Shown here piece after piece: positions 1 through 7,399 of a stretch of 35,851 bases of DNA (the stretch's first letter is position 1; the number at the start of each line of letters is the position of its first letter). The notes under the pieces were generated by a model, which saw nothing but the letters and a program-made list of their open reading frames with translations, had not been told where the DNA came from and ran no database searches. A program made the translations under genes and the position numbers. Source of the DNA: JAWLFI01 sp041685645 (GTDB lineage Bacteria; Bacteroidota; Bacteroidia; Chitinophagales; Saprospiraceae); the NCBI GenBank assembly GCA_041685645.1, contig JAWLFI010000004.1, forward strand, positions 1 to 35,851, in the 5' to 3' direction.

Positions 1-241
1 CACTATATAATCTCGTGCGCCAGCGCTGGGAAGCCGGCCCGAGCCCGTTGTGACGGGCGAAGGGAGATCCCGGACGGGCGCAGCCCGAACCGGGAGCCGA
101 GCAGCCCCGCCGGAGCCCGGCATTGACGGGCAGAGGCGGACGCCCGGCTGCGAGCGGCTGACCATAGCGGCGGCTCCGGTCTCTGCGGAGCCGCGGCGCC
201 CAAAGTGGCGGAATGAAGTTGACCTGCTTTAGTCCGGGCAT
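1..241. other. GC-rich intergenic region with hairpins
   Basis: No convincing gene is seen here; the short open frames have no recognisable product. The stretch is clearly more GC-rich than the rest of the window and full of short inverted repeats: GCCCGT/ACGGGC at 43-58 with a 4-nt loop, GGGC/GCCC at 76-86, and a 9-bp stem GCGGCTCCG/CGGAGCCGC at 170-194 with a 7-nt loop. It resembles REP-like palindromic filler or a structured RNA. The left end may be cut by the window edge. The nature of the element is inferred only from composition and symmetry. Confidence 0.45.
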
Positions 242-277
242 AAAAAAAGCCGACACGAAATCATCATGCCGGCTTTT
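242..277 (-). terminator. Rho-independent terminator of the ppiD-like gene
   Basis: Read on the minus strand, arms AAAAGCCG and CGGCTTTT (plus-strand 245-252 and 270-277) form a stem around a 17-nt loop, and the distal arm runs into a TTTTTTT tract. It lies 20 nt beyond the stop codon of the PpiD-like gene, as expected for an intrinsic terminator. Confidence 0.75.
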
Positions 278-296
278 CCTTTTTAAGTTTCGTAGA

Positions 297-2414
297 TCAA
301 TAGAACTTGCTTCTGTCGTCACGGATATCTGCGTTGTCTTGCATGGCTTGCAGTAGCTTTTCTTGTGCCGCCTGCCGCGCCTTCTGAGACCTTTGGGACT
401 TGAGCTGAGAGATATTGCTCCCCATCGGCGTTTCAGTTTTTGAAGTGACTTGAATAACATAGATGCCATTTTCACCCACTACTGGAGAGCTGGTTTCGCC
501 TTCGCTCAGGCCCTGTAAAGCCGCTACCACACTGGGTTCATTTCCCAAATCGGGAATGCTGGAGGCATTGAGACCGATACCCTGTGCCGTGTCAATGGGC
601 GTGCTGTAGGTGCTGGCGATTTGATTCAAATCCTTGTTTTTCATGGCCTCTCGCAACAATTGTCCTTTCTTTTCTTTGAGCACTTCCGGCATGAGAATAG
701 ATTTCACATCTTCTAGTTTTGGACTGCCCGATGGAATAATGCTTTTGAGTCCAACGATGATATATTCGCTATTATAGAACTGCTCTTGTGCCTCGACGAT
801 AAACACATCCGGTGAGATTTCATTCACTGCGGTATTGTTCTCGAAAAGGTACTTCACTAAACTTCTCCCCGCGTCAACACTGCTGATGCCATTGACCTCA
901 TAGTCGTTGGCAGCCAGGGGATCTGTTGTGCGTAAATCGAGTTCAGGGTTTTCTTTAGCCGCAGCTCTAAGGCTTTCGAGATCCCTGTTGTCAGAAGCGA
1001 TTGTGAGGGCATCTTCATACAGGCGATTTTGCGTTTTTTCGCTGGGTATAATGGCTTGTTCTAAATAACCGAGTTTCACTCCCGGCATTTCCGTGTCGTA
1101 TTTTTTATCGGTCACTTCGACTAAATGTATACCTGCCTGAGATTTGAAAACGCTTAATTCTCCTACTTCTAATTCGTAAAAGGTCTGATTCTCAAAGGAG
1201 GGCAACATAGCGCCTGCAGTAAAATATCCCAAATCGCCGCCTTCCGCAGCGCTTCCATCCTGACCATTATTGATGGCTAATGAGTCAAAAGAAGCCCGTC
1301 CGGACTCAATGAGCATTTTGAGGCTATCCAAAAGAACTATTTCTCTTTCTTCAGAATTGGGATCCTCGGGATTCAATTGTCTGAAAATATGTCTGGCCTC
1401 AACGGAGTCAGGAATGGTGGTCTTGCCCAACACTTTAATTGCCTGATAGCTCCCCTCGGTGATGTAAGGGCCATAGGTATCTCCAACCTCTAATTCAAAG
1501 GCGACATCCTGAATTTCAGGGTTCAACTGATCTTTATCGAGGTAATTATTGGAGAGTCGCCCTTCATTGAATTCTATAAAGAGGGAATCGTTTTCCGCCG
1601 CTTTAAATTCTTTTAGCAGATTTTCCATGTCCTCGCGAAGCTGCATAGAATCCTTGGCTGTGGGCAGCACCCGCATGCGAGCAAATTCTCCGATACGGGT
1701 TTCCTTGTCTCGATAAAATCGCTTTTTATGATCTGAAAGGAAGGTCTGAAGATCTTCTTCCGTCACATTTGCCTCTGCATTGGAAATCTCGGCAAAGGGA
1801 ACTTTGACATAGGCAAAACTCGCTTGTTGGCTTTGTAGATTAGCTTCTCGTTCGGCCATCCAGGTGGGAGTGTACATCCCTTTGGCTACTAATGTGACAA
1901 ATTTGGTTTGCGTTCGATTCTGCATGATCTCGCGCTCCTGTTGCTGCCAGTACTGACGCTGTTGCGGTTGCAATTGGTTTTGATTAATGGCCTGGCGGAA
2001 CTCATTGAGCGTTTGCCGATCTACTTGCCCGGTTTGGGGATTGGCGAATCGCTGTTGAATAATGGGGCTGAGATTGCTTCCAAATTGCAGCTCCATGAGT
2101 TCTTCTGATCCTACATTGAGACCCAAACGATCTGCATAATCATTGATCAACTCTCGATTGACAAAGAAATTCCATAGGTAATCTCTTCGCTCATAGATAT
2201 TGACATCTGAGCCGGAATACAGGATTTGTTCCATGCGCTGAAACTCATTCCAATCAATTTTATCTCCATCGACAGCTCCTACATCAAATTGATTGGCGGA
2301 GGGCGCACCTCCTCCTCCGGAGGTCATATCCATAATCACAAATGCAGCCAGTGCCAATCCGATGAGGATAATCATCAGCCACATATTATTGCGAATTTTT
2401 CCTATTAATGCCAT
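297..2414 (-). CDS. ppiD: PpiD-like membrane-anchored peptidylprolyl isomerase/foldase
   Basis: This 705-residue protein has one N-terminal membrane helix (about residues 11-31) and a large extracytoplasmic part. A SurA/PpiD-type chaperone region covers roughly residues 40-330, followed by a parvulin (PPIC) domain at about 337-437. The rotamase pattern is visible as GGDLGYF near residue 392, then VGEL and GIHLVEV. A long C-terminal region continues the PpiD-type chaperone fold. In this family the anchored protein faces the periplasm and assists folding of newly exported outer-membrane and secreted proteins. The gene is monocistronic: its own promoter overlaps the end of the upstream DUF3109 gene and a terminator follows the stop. 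PpiD is the best family match, but the Bacteroidota protein is longer than E. coli PpiD and orthology is inferred from architecture. Confidence 0.88.
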   Translation of the reverse strand: MALIGKIRNNMWLMIILIGLALAAFVIMDMTSGGGGAPSANQFDVGAVDGDKIDWNEFQRMEQILYSGSDVNIYERRDYLWNFFVNRELINDYADRLGLNVGSEELMELQFGSNLSPIIQQRFANPQTGQVDRQTLNEFRQAINQNQLQPQQRQYWQQQEREIMQNRTQTKFVTLVAKGMYTPTWMAEREANLQSQQASFAYVKVPFAEISNAEANVTEEDLQTFLSDHKKRFYRDKETRIGEFARMRVLPTAKDSMQLREDMENLLKEFKAAENDSLFIEFNEGRLSNNYLDKDQLNPEIQDVAFELEVGDTYGPYITEGSYQAIKVLGKTTIPDSVEARHIFRQLNPEDPNSEEREIVLLDSLKMLIESGRASFDSLAINNGQDGSAAEGGDLGYFTAGAMLPSFENQTFYELEVGELSVFKSQAGIHLVEVTDKKYDTEMPGVKLGYLEQAIIPSEKTQNRLYEDALTIASDNRDLESLRAAAKENPELDLRTTDPLAANDYEVNGISSVDAGRSLVKYLFENNTAVNEISPDVFIVEAQEQFYNSEYIIVGLKSIIPSGSPKLEDVKSILMPEVLKEKKGQLLREAMKNKDLNQIASTYSTPIDTAQGIGLNASSIPDLGNEPSVVAALQGLSEGETSSPVVGENGIYVIQVTSKTETPMGSNISQLKSQRSQKARQAAQEKLLQAMQDNADIRDDRSKFY

Positions 2415-2506
2415 GCAATAATTTTATTTTATTGTTGAATGTGTATGCTTCTTAAAAAGAGTGAAGGCCGACAAAAAATTAGCGCTTCATTCAGGTTTTA
2501 GCGATG

Positions 2507-2538
2507 CAAAGGTAATAGCTTTTAAGATTTTATTCAAA
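2507..2538 (-). promoter_or_regulatory. Bacteroidota-type promoter for the ppiD-like gene
   Basis: On the minus strand the sequence reads TTTG (plus 2535-2538), a 20-bp spacer, then TACCTTTG (plus 2507-2514). This matches the Bacteroidota housekeeping consensus TTTG/TAnnTTTG. The upstream box lies inside the last codons of the DUF3109 gene. The predicted start of transcription near 2500 leaves a leader of about 85 nt. Confidence 0.65.
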
Positions 2539-3132
2539 TACCGTTGTATTTGTTTTTTCTGACTGAGGATCTGCGGCCTCTAAAGCGCGATAGAATTCGA
2601 GTCCATATTTGCGAATTAAGGCCTCCCGGGCGAATTCATAGACCCGAATGCCCCTTTGTTCGCCGGCCGAGCAGGCGGCATGGCAAATACCCCACTCTTC
2701 GTAGTTGAGGGCCTCGAAAGATTTTTCTTCATTCGACTCAATTCGGATGGGGTAGAGGTGACAACTGATCGGCTTCCGGAATGGAATTTCGCCGGCTTGC
2801 CAGGCCTCCTCTATGGTGCATTGTGCAATTCCTTTTTCATCGATGCGAACGAATGCGCAGGCCTGATCCTCTTCTCGCAGAGGGGTTCCATACTCTTCGG
2901 CCTCTTCGTACCACCGAGACACTCCTTGCTCTCGAATGGCATTTTGTCCCTCTTCGGGAATGCGTGGCCAGATGATTGGCAAGAGACCTTCGAGGGTTTG
3001 TCTTTCCTCCGGATCCAGCGGCGCTCCCGAATCACCTTCTATGCAGCAGGCGCCCCTGCAGTGCTCAATGGCACAGCTAAAGGTTTCGGAAAACAAGCGA
3101 GAACTTACTATTTTGCCATTGACGATGACCAT
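2530..3132 (-). CDS. DUF3109 family cysteine-rich protein
   Basis: A 200-residue protein without signal peptide or membrane helix, recognised as DUF3109, a family widespread in Bacteroidota with no established function. It has nine cysteines: C20, C25, C29 and C30 form an N-terminal cluster, followed by C92, C105, C124, C150 and C154. The CC pair and spacing recall the YkgJ-type zinc- or iron-chelating families, so a metal- or Fe-S-binding role is a reasonable inference but unproven. The start MVIVNGKIV is kept because a TATCTTTG box lies about 25 nt upstream. The gene is probably transcribed alone; its final codons carry the upstream box of the ppiD promoter. Confidence 0.85.
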   Translation of the reverse strand: MVIVNGKIVSSRLFSETFSCAIEHCRGACCIEGDSGAPLDPEERQTLEGLLPIIWPRIPEEGQNAIREQGVSRWYEEAEEYGTPLREEDQACAFVRIDEKGIAQCTIEEAWQAGEIPFRKPISCHLYPIRIESNEEKSFEALNYEEWGICHAACSAGEQRGIRVYEFAREALIRKYGLEFYRALEAADPQSEKTNTTVFE

Positions 3133-3156
3133 GTTCTAAAAGGGTTGTGTTCAGGT

Positions 3157-3184
3157 CAAAGATAGCTAAACTAAGAAGACCAAA
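3157..3184 (-). promoter_or_regulatory. Candidate promoter for the DUF3109 gene
   Basis: The minus strand carries TATCTTTG (plus 3157-3164), a perfect TAnnTTTG box, with TTTG (plus 3181-3184) upstream. The 16-bp spacer is shorter than the usual 19-20 bp, so the downstream box is the stronger part of this call. Confidence 0.5.
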
Positions 3185-3241
3185 GTCGATATTTGAATGT
3201 TCATTATTAGCGGATCCAAAGGTTAGCCCGCATTATTCATA

Positions 3242-3271
3242 AACTTTATGGCCAATAACTTTATGGCCAAT
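3242..3271. repeat. 15-bp perfect tandem duplication
   Basis: The unit AACTTTATGGCCAAT occurs twice head to tail with no spacer. Each copy contains the palindrome TGGCCA, so the pair places two dyad sites 15 bp apart. It could be a replication-slippage duplication or a paired binding site; nothing in the sequence decides between them. Confidence 0.8.
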
Positions 3272-3415
3272 ATGAGAATCTGTTTAAGTCATGTGTTGGA
3301 AGGATAGTGCTTAAACAAAGCAAAGGGTGAATTGTCAAAGCGTGTTTGTCAAGGCACATGAGTCCACAATCTCAATGATCGACAGCCAATATTTTGCAAA
3401 TTAGCTCGTTAAATC

Positions 3416-3446
3416 TTTGGTAGATTGTGGTAAAATTTTATCTTCG
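3416..3446 (+). promoter_or_regulatory. Candidate promoter for citrate synthase
   Basis: TTTG at 3416-3419, a 19-bp spacer, then TATCTTCG at 3439-3446, one mismatch from TAnnTTTG. The predicted transcript has an unusually long leader of about 175 nt before the citrate synthase start. Confidence 0.5.
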
Positions 3447-3629
3447 TCCAACGTTGAAGCGTAAACTATATCAACACTTCAGGAAGGCAAGCAAGGGCTA
3501 CCTCAATTATGGAGGAGCGAGATGTAAGGAGGTGGGAGGAGTGAAGGAATGAGAAGAGACGAGATTGCTTCGAAGCCGTTGAACGAACAAATTTGAAAAC
3601 CAATTATTAGAACGACCTAAAATACGCGT

Positions 3630-4949
3630 ATGAGCATGGATCCCCTAAAGCAAAAGTTTGAAGAAAAAGCTAAGAATGTAAGAGCTGAAATAAAAGAGCT
3701 GTTATCAAAACACGCCGATCGCGAAGTCGATCAAGTCTCCCTGCAGCAGGTGTTTGGAGGCATGCGTGGCGTTAAGAGTATGATTTGGGAGACCTCTGCT
3801 TTAGATCCTATTGAGGGGATTCGCTTCCGGGGGTATTCCATTCCCGAATTGAGAGAGAAATTGCCGAAAAAGACAGGCGATAAAGAGCCTTTACCCGAGG
3901 GTTTATTTTGGTTGATGTTAGTGGGTGAGATTCCCACGCAGGAAGAAGTGAAGTGGCTCAGTGGTCAATGGGTGAACCGTTGCAATGTCCCCGAGCACAC
4001 CTTTGCTGTTTTGGACAGTTTGCCTACCGACACCCATCCGATGACCCAATTAGTCACGGCGATTAGCTCTATGCAGTCCTCCAGTGTTTTTGCTCGTCGG
4101 TATGCCGAGGGCATGAATAAGACGGAGTATTGGGATCCTACTTATGAGGATGCTATGAATTTGATCGCGCGATTGCCAAAAATTGCTGCATATATATATA
4201 GGAGAACGTATCACGATAATAAGCACATTCAGCCCGATATTTCCTTGGACTGGGGCGGTAATTTTGCCCATATGTTAGGTGTTCAGGGCGAAGATTTCAA
4301 GTCCCTCATGCGATTGTATCTCACGATTCATGCAGATCACGAGGGCGGGAACGCTTCTGCTCACACTACGCATTTGGTCGGCTCGACTTTGAGTGATGCT
4401 TACTATTCTTTCACAGCGGGTATGTCTGCTTTGGCGGGTCCTCTGCACGGATTGGCGAATCAGGAGGTCATCAAGTGGATTTTCAAGATGATAGATGCCA
4501 TTGGAACGCAGAATCCTACGAAAGAGCAAATTGCAGATTACGTACACTCCACCTTATCCAGAGGTCGGGTAGTTCCCGGTTATGGACATGCAGTATTGCG
4601 CAAGCCGGACCCCAGATTTATGGCACAGAAGAAATTTGCAGAGGACTACATTGGTCAGGAGGATGATTTGGTCAATGTAGTATGGAAGTTATTTGATGTC
4701 GTGCCTGAGATTTTGGAGAGTTTGGGCAAAGTGAAAAACCCATGGCCTAATGTCGATGCGCATTCCGGTGCATTATTAGTGCATTACGGCTTGAGAGAGT
4801 ACAGTTATTATACTGTTCTCTTTGGCGTGAGTCGTGCCCTGGGCGTACTTTCAGCATTGTGTTGGTCCAGAGCTTTGGGCTTCCCACTCGAGCGACCCAA
4901 GTCGGTGACTATGGATTGGGTAAGAGAATATGTGAAGGACAAAAAATAG
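3630..4949 (+). CDS. gltA: Citrate synthase, mitochondrial/eukaryotic type
   Basis: Citrate synthase condenses acetyl-CoA with oxaloacetate to give citrate, the entry step of the TCA cycle, in the cytoplasm. The 439-residue protein follows the mitochondrial enzyme block by block rather than the E. coli GltA type: GGMRGVKSMIWETS, GIRFRGYSIPE, PLPEGLFWL, HADHEGGNASAHT, GPLHGLANQEV, GRVVPGYGHAVLRK and NVDAHSGALL. The catalytic triad is present as H273, H320 and D376, matching pig His274, His320 and Asp375. There is no targeting peptide. An acidic/basic N-terminal helix replaces the eukaryotic presequence. The gene sits between two promoters: its own far upstream and that of gcvH downstream. Annotated members of this eukaryotic-type family are known in Bacteroidota, so the type is established though phylogenetically interesting. 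Confidence 0.96.
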   Translation: MSMDPLKQKFEEKAKNVRAEIKELLSKHADREVDQVSLQQVFGGMRGVKSMIWETSALDPIEGIRFRGYSIPELREKLPKKTGDKEPLPEGLFWLMLVGEIPTQEEVKWLSGQWVNRCNVPEHTFAVLDSLPTDTHPMTQLVTAISSMQSSSVFARRYAEGMNKTEYWDPTYEDAMNLIARLPKIAAYIYRRTYHDNKHIQPDISLDWGGNFAHMLGVQGEDFKSLMRLYLTIHADHEGGNASAHTTHLVGSTLSDAYYSFTAGMSALAGPLHGLANQEVIKWIFKMIDAIGTQNPTKEQIADYVHSTLSRGRVVPGYGHAVLRKPDPRFMAQKKFAEDYIGQEDDLVNVVWKLFDVVPEILESLGKVKNPWPNVDAHSGALLVHYGLREYSYYTVLFGVSRALGVLSALCWSRALGFPLERPKSVTMDWVREYVKDKK

Positions 4950-5013
4950 AATTGTTTTCTCCTTTTCCCGTTAATTTTATCTATTCGAACGAACGCTCCT
5001 AAGGGGTGTTTTA

Positions 5014-5021
5014 TATATTTG
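5014..5021 (+). promoter_or_regulatory. -7 element of the gcvH promoter
   Basis: TATATTTG is a perfect TAnnTTTG box 15 nt before the ATG at 5037; no clear TTTG box is seen at the expected upstream distance. It implies a very short leader and overlaps an alternative TTG start at 5019, which argues for the ATG as the true start. Confidence 0.5.
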
Positions 5022-5036
5022 GAAAAAAATAGAACT

Positions 5037-5426
5037 ATGAATATACCCGGTGATTTAAAATACACAAAGGAGCACGAGTGGGTGCGGGTGGAGGAGAAGA
5101 CCGCTACGGTTGGAATTACAGATTTTGCTCAGGGCGAGCTGGGCGATTTGGTGTATATAGAAATTGACACTTTAGATGACGAATTGGATCAACACGATGT
5201 GTTTGGTACAGTAGAAGCGGTCAAGACCACTTCCGAGCTGTACATGCCCGTCTCCGGCAAGGTGGTTGCTTTCAATCCCGAGATTGATGAAGACGAAGGC
5301 GACAACCCGGCCGTAATTAACGAAGACCCCTATGGTAAGGGGTGGATTGTAAAGGTGGAGATGTCAGATGAAGGTGAATTAGATGATTTGATGTCAGCTG
5401 AGGAGTACGAAGAATTAATTTCGTAG
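5037..5426 (+). CDS. gcvH: Glycine cleavage system H protein
   Basis: GcvH carries the lipoyl arm that shuttles the aminomethyl group between the P, T and L proteins of glycine cleavage in the cytoplasm. The 129-residue protein has the standard length and fold, with KEHEWV near the N-terminus, GITDFAQGELGDLVYIE, and the lipoylation site VEAVKTTSE with the acceptor lysine at K63. The start is set at the ATG of MNIPGDLKY; a TTG 18 nt upstream would add six residues but lies within the -7 promoter box. gcvP and gcvT are not in the window. It heads a likely gcvH-vanZ-tonB transcript, with a 14-nt gap to the next frame. Confidence 0.96.
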   Translation: MNIPGDLKYTKEHEWVRVEEKTATVGITDFAQGELGDLVYIEIDTLDDELDQHDVFGTVEAVKTTSELYMPVSGKVVAFNPEIDEDEGDNPAVINEDPYGKGWIVKVEMSDEGELDDLMSAEEYEELIS

Positions 5427-5440
5427 TCGGATACACCATT

Positions 5441-5839
5441 TTGAAGCATTCAAACATCTTAATTGCGAAAAGAGGTTGGATGCCTTTACTGTGGTTATTG
5501 ATAATGACCATAGGATCTTTGCTTCCGGGACGCCTCATAACGGGTTCATCTGTCGGTTCGATTTTCGTTTTCGATAAATGGATTCACGCAATGGCGTATT
5601 TTATTCTGGTTCTTTTGGTAGGAGCCAGTATAAGACTGGGATTGAGGAGAGCGAAAAAGGTGTTTTTTGCTGTATGTGTTGGTCTGCTGATTTACAGTTT
5701 GTGCATTGAGTTGATGCAAGAATTTTTGAGTTCCGGCAGGAGTTTTGAAATCTTAGATTTAATCGCTAACTTTATTGGCATATTGACGGCTTACCTCATT
5801 ATTTTGAGCGTCAAAAAAAGAAAATATTATGGAAGTTGA
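5441..5839 (+). CDS. VanZ family membrane protein
   Basis: A 132-residue integral membrane protein with about four hydrophobic segments, recognised as VanZ-like by PLLWLLIMTIGSLLPG near the N-terminus, FDKWIHAMAYFILVLL, and the C-terminal EFLSSGRSFEILDLIANFIG, where VanZ proteins have the conserved xxGRxxExxDxxxN pattern. VanZ gives low-level teicoplanin resistance in enterococci, but the role of the many Bacteroidota homologues is unknown. The frame opens at a TTG at 5441; an in-frame ATG at 5480 would give a 119-residue protein starting MPLLWLL and is the main alternative. It lies 14 nt after gcvH, and its end overlaps the tonB start by 11 nt, indicating co-transcription and possibly coupled translation. 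Confidence 0.85.
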   Translation: MKHSNILIAKRGWMPLLWLLIMTIGSLLPGRLITGSSVGSIFVFDKWIHAMAYFILVLLVGASIRLGLRRAKKVFFAVCVGLLIYSLCIELMQEFLSSGRSFEILDLIANFIGILTAYLIILSVKKRKYYGS

Positions 5840-6716
5840 ATTAAGTGTTGGTCAGTTTTTCATTGCAATTCTCTTGATAGTAGTTGCATTGGTAGCGATT
5901 ATTTATGGTTTGCGCTATTTGATTCAGCGCAGATCTCAAGCCAACTTAAAAGAGGAATACGGGGATGATTTGAAAGCCCGCAATAAGTACCCCGACGTGA
6001 ACGCGTTTAAATACAGCGGGACCATGTTGGGCATTGGAATAGCGACTTCCATCGCGTTTGTTTTGTTCTCTGTGAACTTGACAGAGTACGAAAAGGAAAT
6101 CATCGTTCCGGAATATGAGTACGACGTTGAGGAAGAGATTGAAGTGGAACCTCCGCGAACCAAGGAACCGCCACCACCTCCGCCACCTCCGCCACCGCCC
6201 GAGATCGAGGAAGTGGTAGATGAAGAGGTGGAGGAAGACCCCTTCGAAGATCAAACCATTGAGGAAGACACCTATATGGATGATGAAGTGCCGGAGCAGG
6301 CAGAAGAAGCGCCACCACCCCCGCCACCACCACCGGAACCGGAAGTGGAGGAAATCTTTAAAGTGGTAGAGCAAATGCCCAGATTTCCGGGCTGTGAAGA
6401 TCTGGACTCTGAAGAGGAAAAAAAGCAATGTGCGCAGAAGAAACTATTGGAGTATATCTATGCCAACATAAAATATCCTCCCATTGCCCGGGAAAATGGA
6501 GTTGAAGGTATGGTCGTTGTGAAATTCGTTGTCGATAAGGATGGATCGATTAGTGAGCCTCAGGTGGTTCGCGATATTGGTGCCGGCTGCGGCGAAGAAG
6601 CATTGAGAGTTGTAAATTCAATGAATGAGGAGGGAATCAAATGGATTCCCGGAAAACAGAGAGGGCGTCCGGTACGCGTTCAATTTAATCTACCCGTGAA
6701 GTTCCAATTGCAATAA
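5829..6716 (+). CDS. tonB: Energy transducer TonB
   Basis: TonB passes proton-motive energy from ExbBD in the inner membrane to TonB-dependent outer-membrane transporters. This 295-residue protein has two hydrophobic segments (about residues 8-32 and 63-83), an acidic periplasmic linker with two polyproline runs (about 114-124 and 162-169), and a C-terminal TonB domain from about residue 205 to 295 with NIKYPPIARENGVEGMVVVKF. The FPGCEDLDSEEEKKQCA stretch before it is the Bacteroidota TonB signature region, with C189 and C201 in place of the common glycines. A second N-terminal helix is unlike E. coli TonB, which has one. The start overlaps vanZ by 11 nt. A strong bidirectional terminator follows the stop. 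No exbB or exbD is nearby. Confidence 0.92.
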   Translation: MEVELSVGQFFIAILLIVVALVAIIYGLRYLIQRRSQANLKEEYGDDLKARNKYPDVNAFKYSGTMLGIGIATSIAFVLFSVNLTEYEKEIIVPEYEYDVEEEIEVEPPRTKEPPPPPPPPPPPEIEEVVDEEVEEDPFEDQTIEEDTYMDDEVPEQAEEAPPPPPPPPEPEVEEIFKVVEQMPRFPGCEDLDSEEEKKQCAQKKLLEYIYANIKYPPIARENGVEGMVVVKFVVDKDGSISEPQVVRDIGAGCGEEALRVVNSMNEEGIKWIPGKQRGRPVRVQFNLPVKFQLQ

Positions 6717-6741
6717 ATTGGAATATTCATTTGACTTAAAT

Positions 6742-6777
6742 AAAAAAAGAGAGCGATACATATCGCTCTCTTTTTTT
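6742..6777. terminator. Bidirectional terminator between tonB and crcB
   Basis: A near-perfect palindrome: seven A, GAGAGCGATA, CA, TATCGCTCTC, seven T. It forms a hairpin with a T-tract on both strands and so can end both the rightward tonB transcript and the leftward crcB transcript. Its right end overlaps the crcB stop codon (6776-6778). Confidence 0.9.
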
Positions 6778-7138
6778 ATGCGAGTTTGGCGCCAAGTACG
6801 AAAGCTACAAGGCACAATACAAGGCTGCAAGTGACATATGCTAAAAGCCCCCACATGTTACCCTCTTCAAAAAGCTGATAGTTTTCGGCGGTGAAGGTAG
6901 AAAAGGTGCTGAGGCCTCCACAAAGGCCCACCATAAGGCCTATTTTGTAGGTCGGGTTTGTCGTTAAGATCTCTATGGACCAAGTGGATAGGAAACCAAG
7001 CAAAAAGCTGGCTATGAGATTAGCGATCAGGGTACCAATAGAAAAATCAATCCAACCCAAACTTCGAACCGTTTCACTGATGCCATATCTCATGAGACTA
7101 CCTATGCCGCCCCCTATAAAAATCATTATCCAAGTCAT
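6776..7138 (-). CDS. crcB: CrcB/Fluc fluoride ion channel
   Basis: A 120-residue, four-helix membrane protein of the CrcB/Fluc family, which forms dual-topology dimers that export toxic fluoride. Diagnostic motifs are GGGIGSLMRYGIS at residues 9-21, the pore asparagine in IGTLIANLIAS (N40), and GLCGGLSTFSTFTAE (71-85) containing the phenylalanine box and the central sodium-site region. It is a single full-length gene, so homodimeric assembly is expected. A weak promoter (TATCTTTA, one mismatch, plus 7149-7156) lies directly upstream. I looked for the crcB fluoride riboswitch upstream and did not find it. The gene converges with tonB across a shared terminator. Confidence 0.93.
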   Translation of the reverse strand: MTWIMIFIGGGIGSLMRYGISETVRSLGWIDFSIGTLIANLIASFLLGFLSTWSIEILTTNPTYKIGLMVGLCGGLSTFSTFTAENYQLFEEGNMWGLLAYVTCSLVLCLVAFVLGAKLA

Positions 7139-7399
7139 ATTTTTTCACTAAAGATACTAAAAGAGGGCGGATGGAAATAGAGAGGAGTCGGCCAGAGTCC
7201 TTTTCATTCAATGGGTATTGAAATGGCGCAGCAGATTTTTGTTCAGGTCACTGTGTGAGGAACGCGAGGAAGGAGGGTAGTAGTTCGACTTCGTTCTCCA
7301 CGGCGCCTTGACTATTCGACTGATGAACAATGCTGAGACGGGCAAAGAGATCAAGAATTGGTCTGTATGAATTTAGTGGTATTGGCACTTGCTTGCAAG

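Larger units (their letters stand above)
3133..3629. other. Intergenic region between divergent DUF3109 and citrate synthase genes
   Basis: This 497-bp gap holds two divergent promoter candidates (minus strand near 3160, plus strand near 3430) and a 15-bp tandem duplication at 3242-3271. The stretch of roughly 3480-3570, within the probable citrate synthase leader, is purine-rich with many GGAG/GGA motifs. No open frame, tRNA or known riboswitch was recognised. Confidence 0.5.

Noticed and set aside
2656..3165. 169-residue plus-strand frame opposite DUF3109
   Set aside because: It is an antisense shadow: the minus-strand frame has a recognised family, its own promoter and conserved cysteines.
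4950..5036. Glycine riboswitch ahead of gcvH
   Set aside because: The gap is only 87 nt, holds a promoter box 15 nt before the start and lacks the paired aptamer core.
5019..5036. TTG start for GcvH adding six residues
   Set aside because: It falls within the TATATTTG promoter box, and the conserved protein begins at the ATG at 5037.
7139..7399. Fluoride riboswitch upstream of crcB
   Set aside because: The minus-strand leader was read for the conserved GGnGAUGG start and the downstream GCUGAUG-type element; neither was found.
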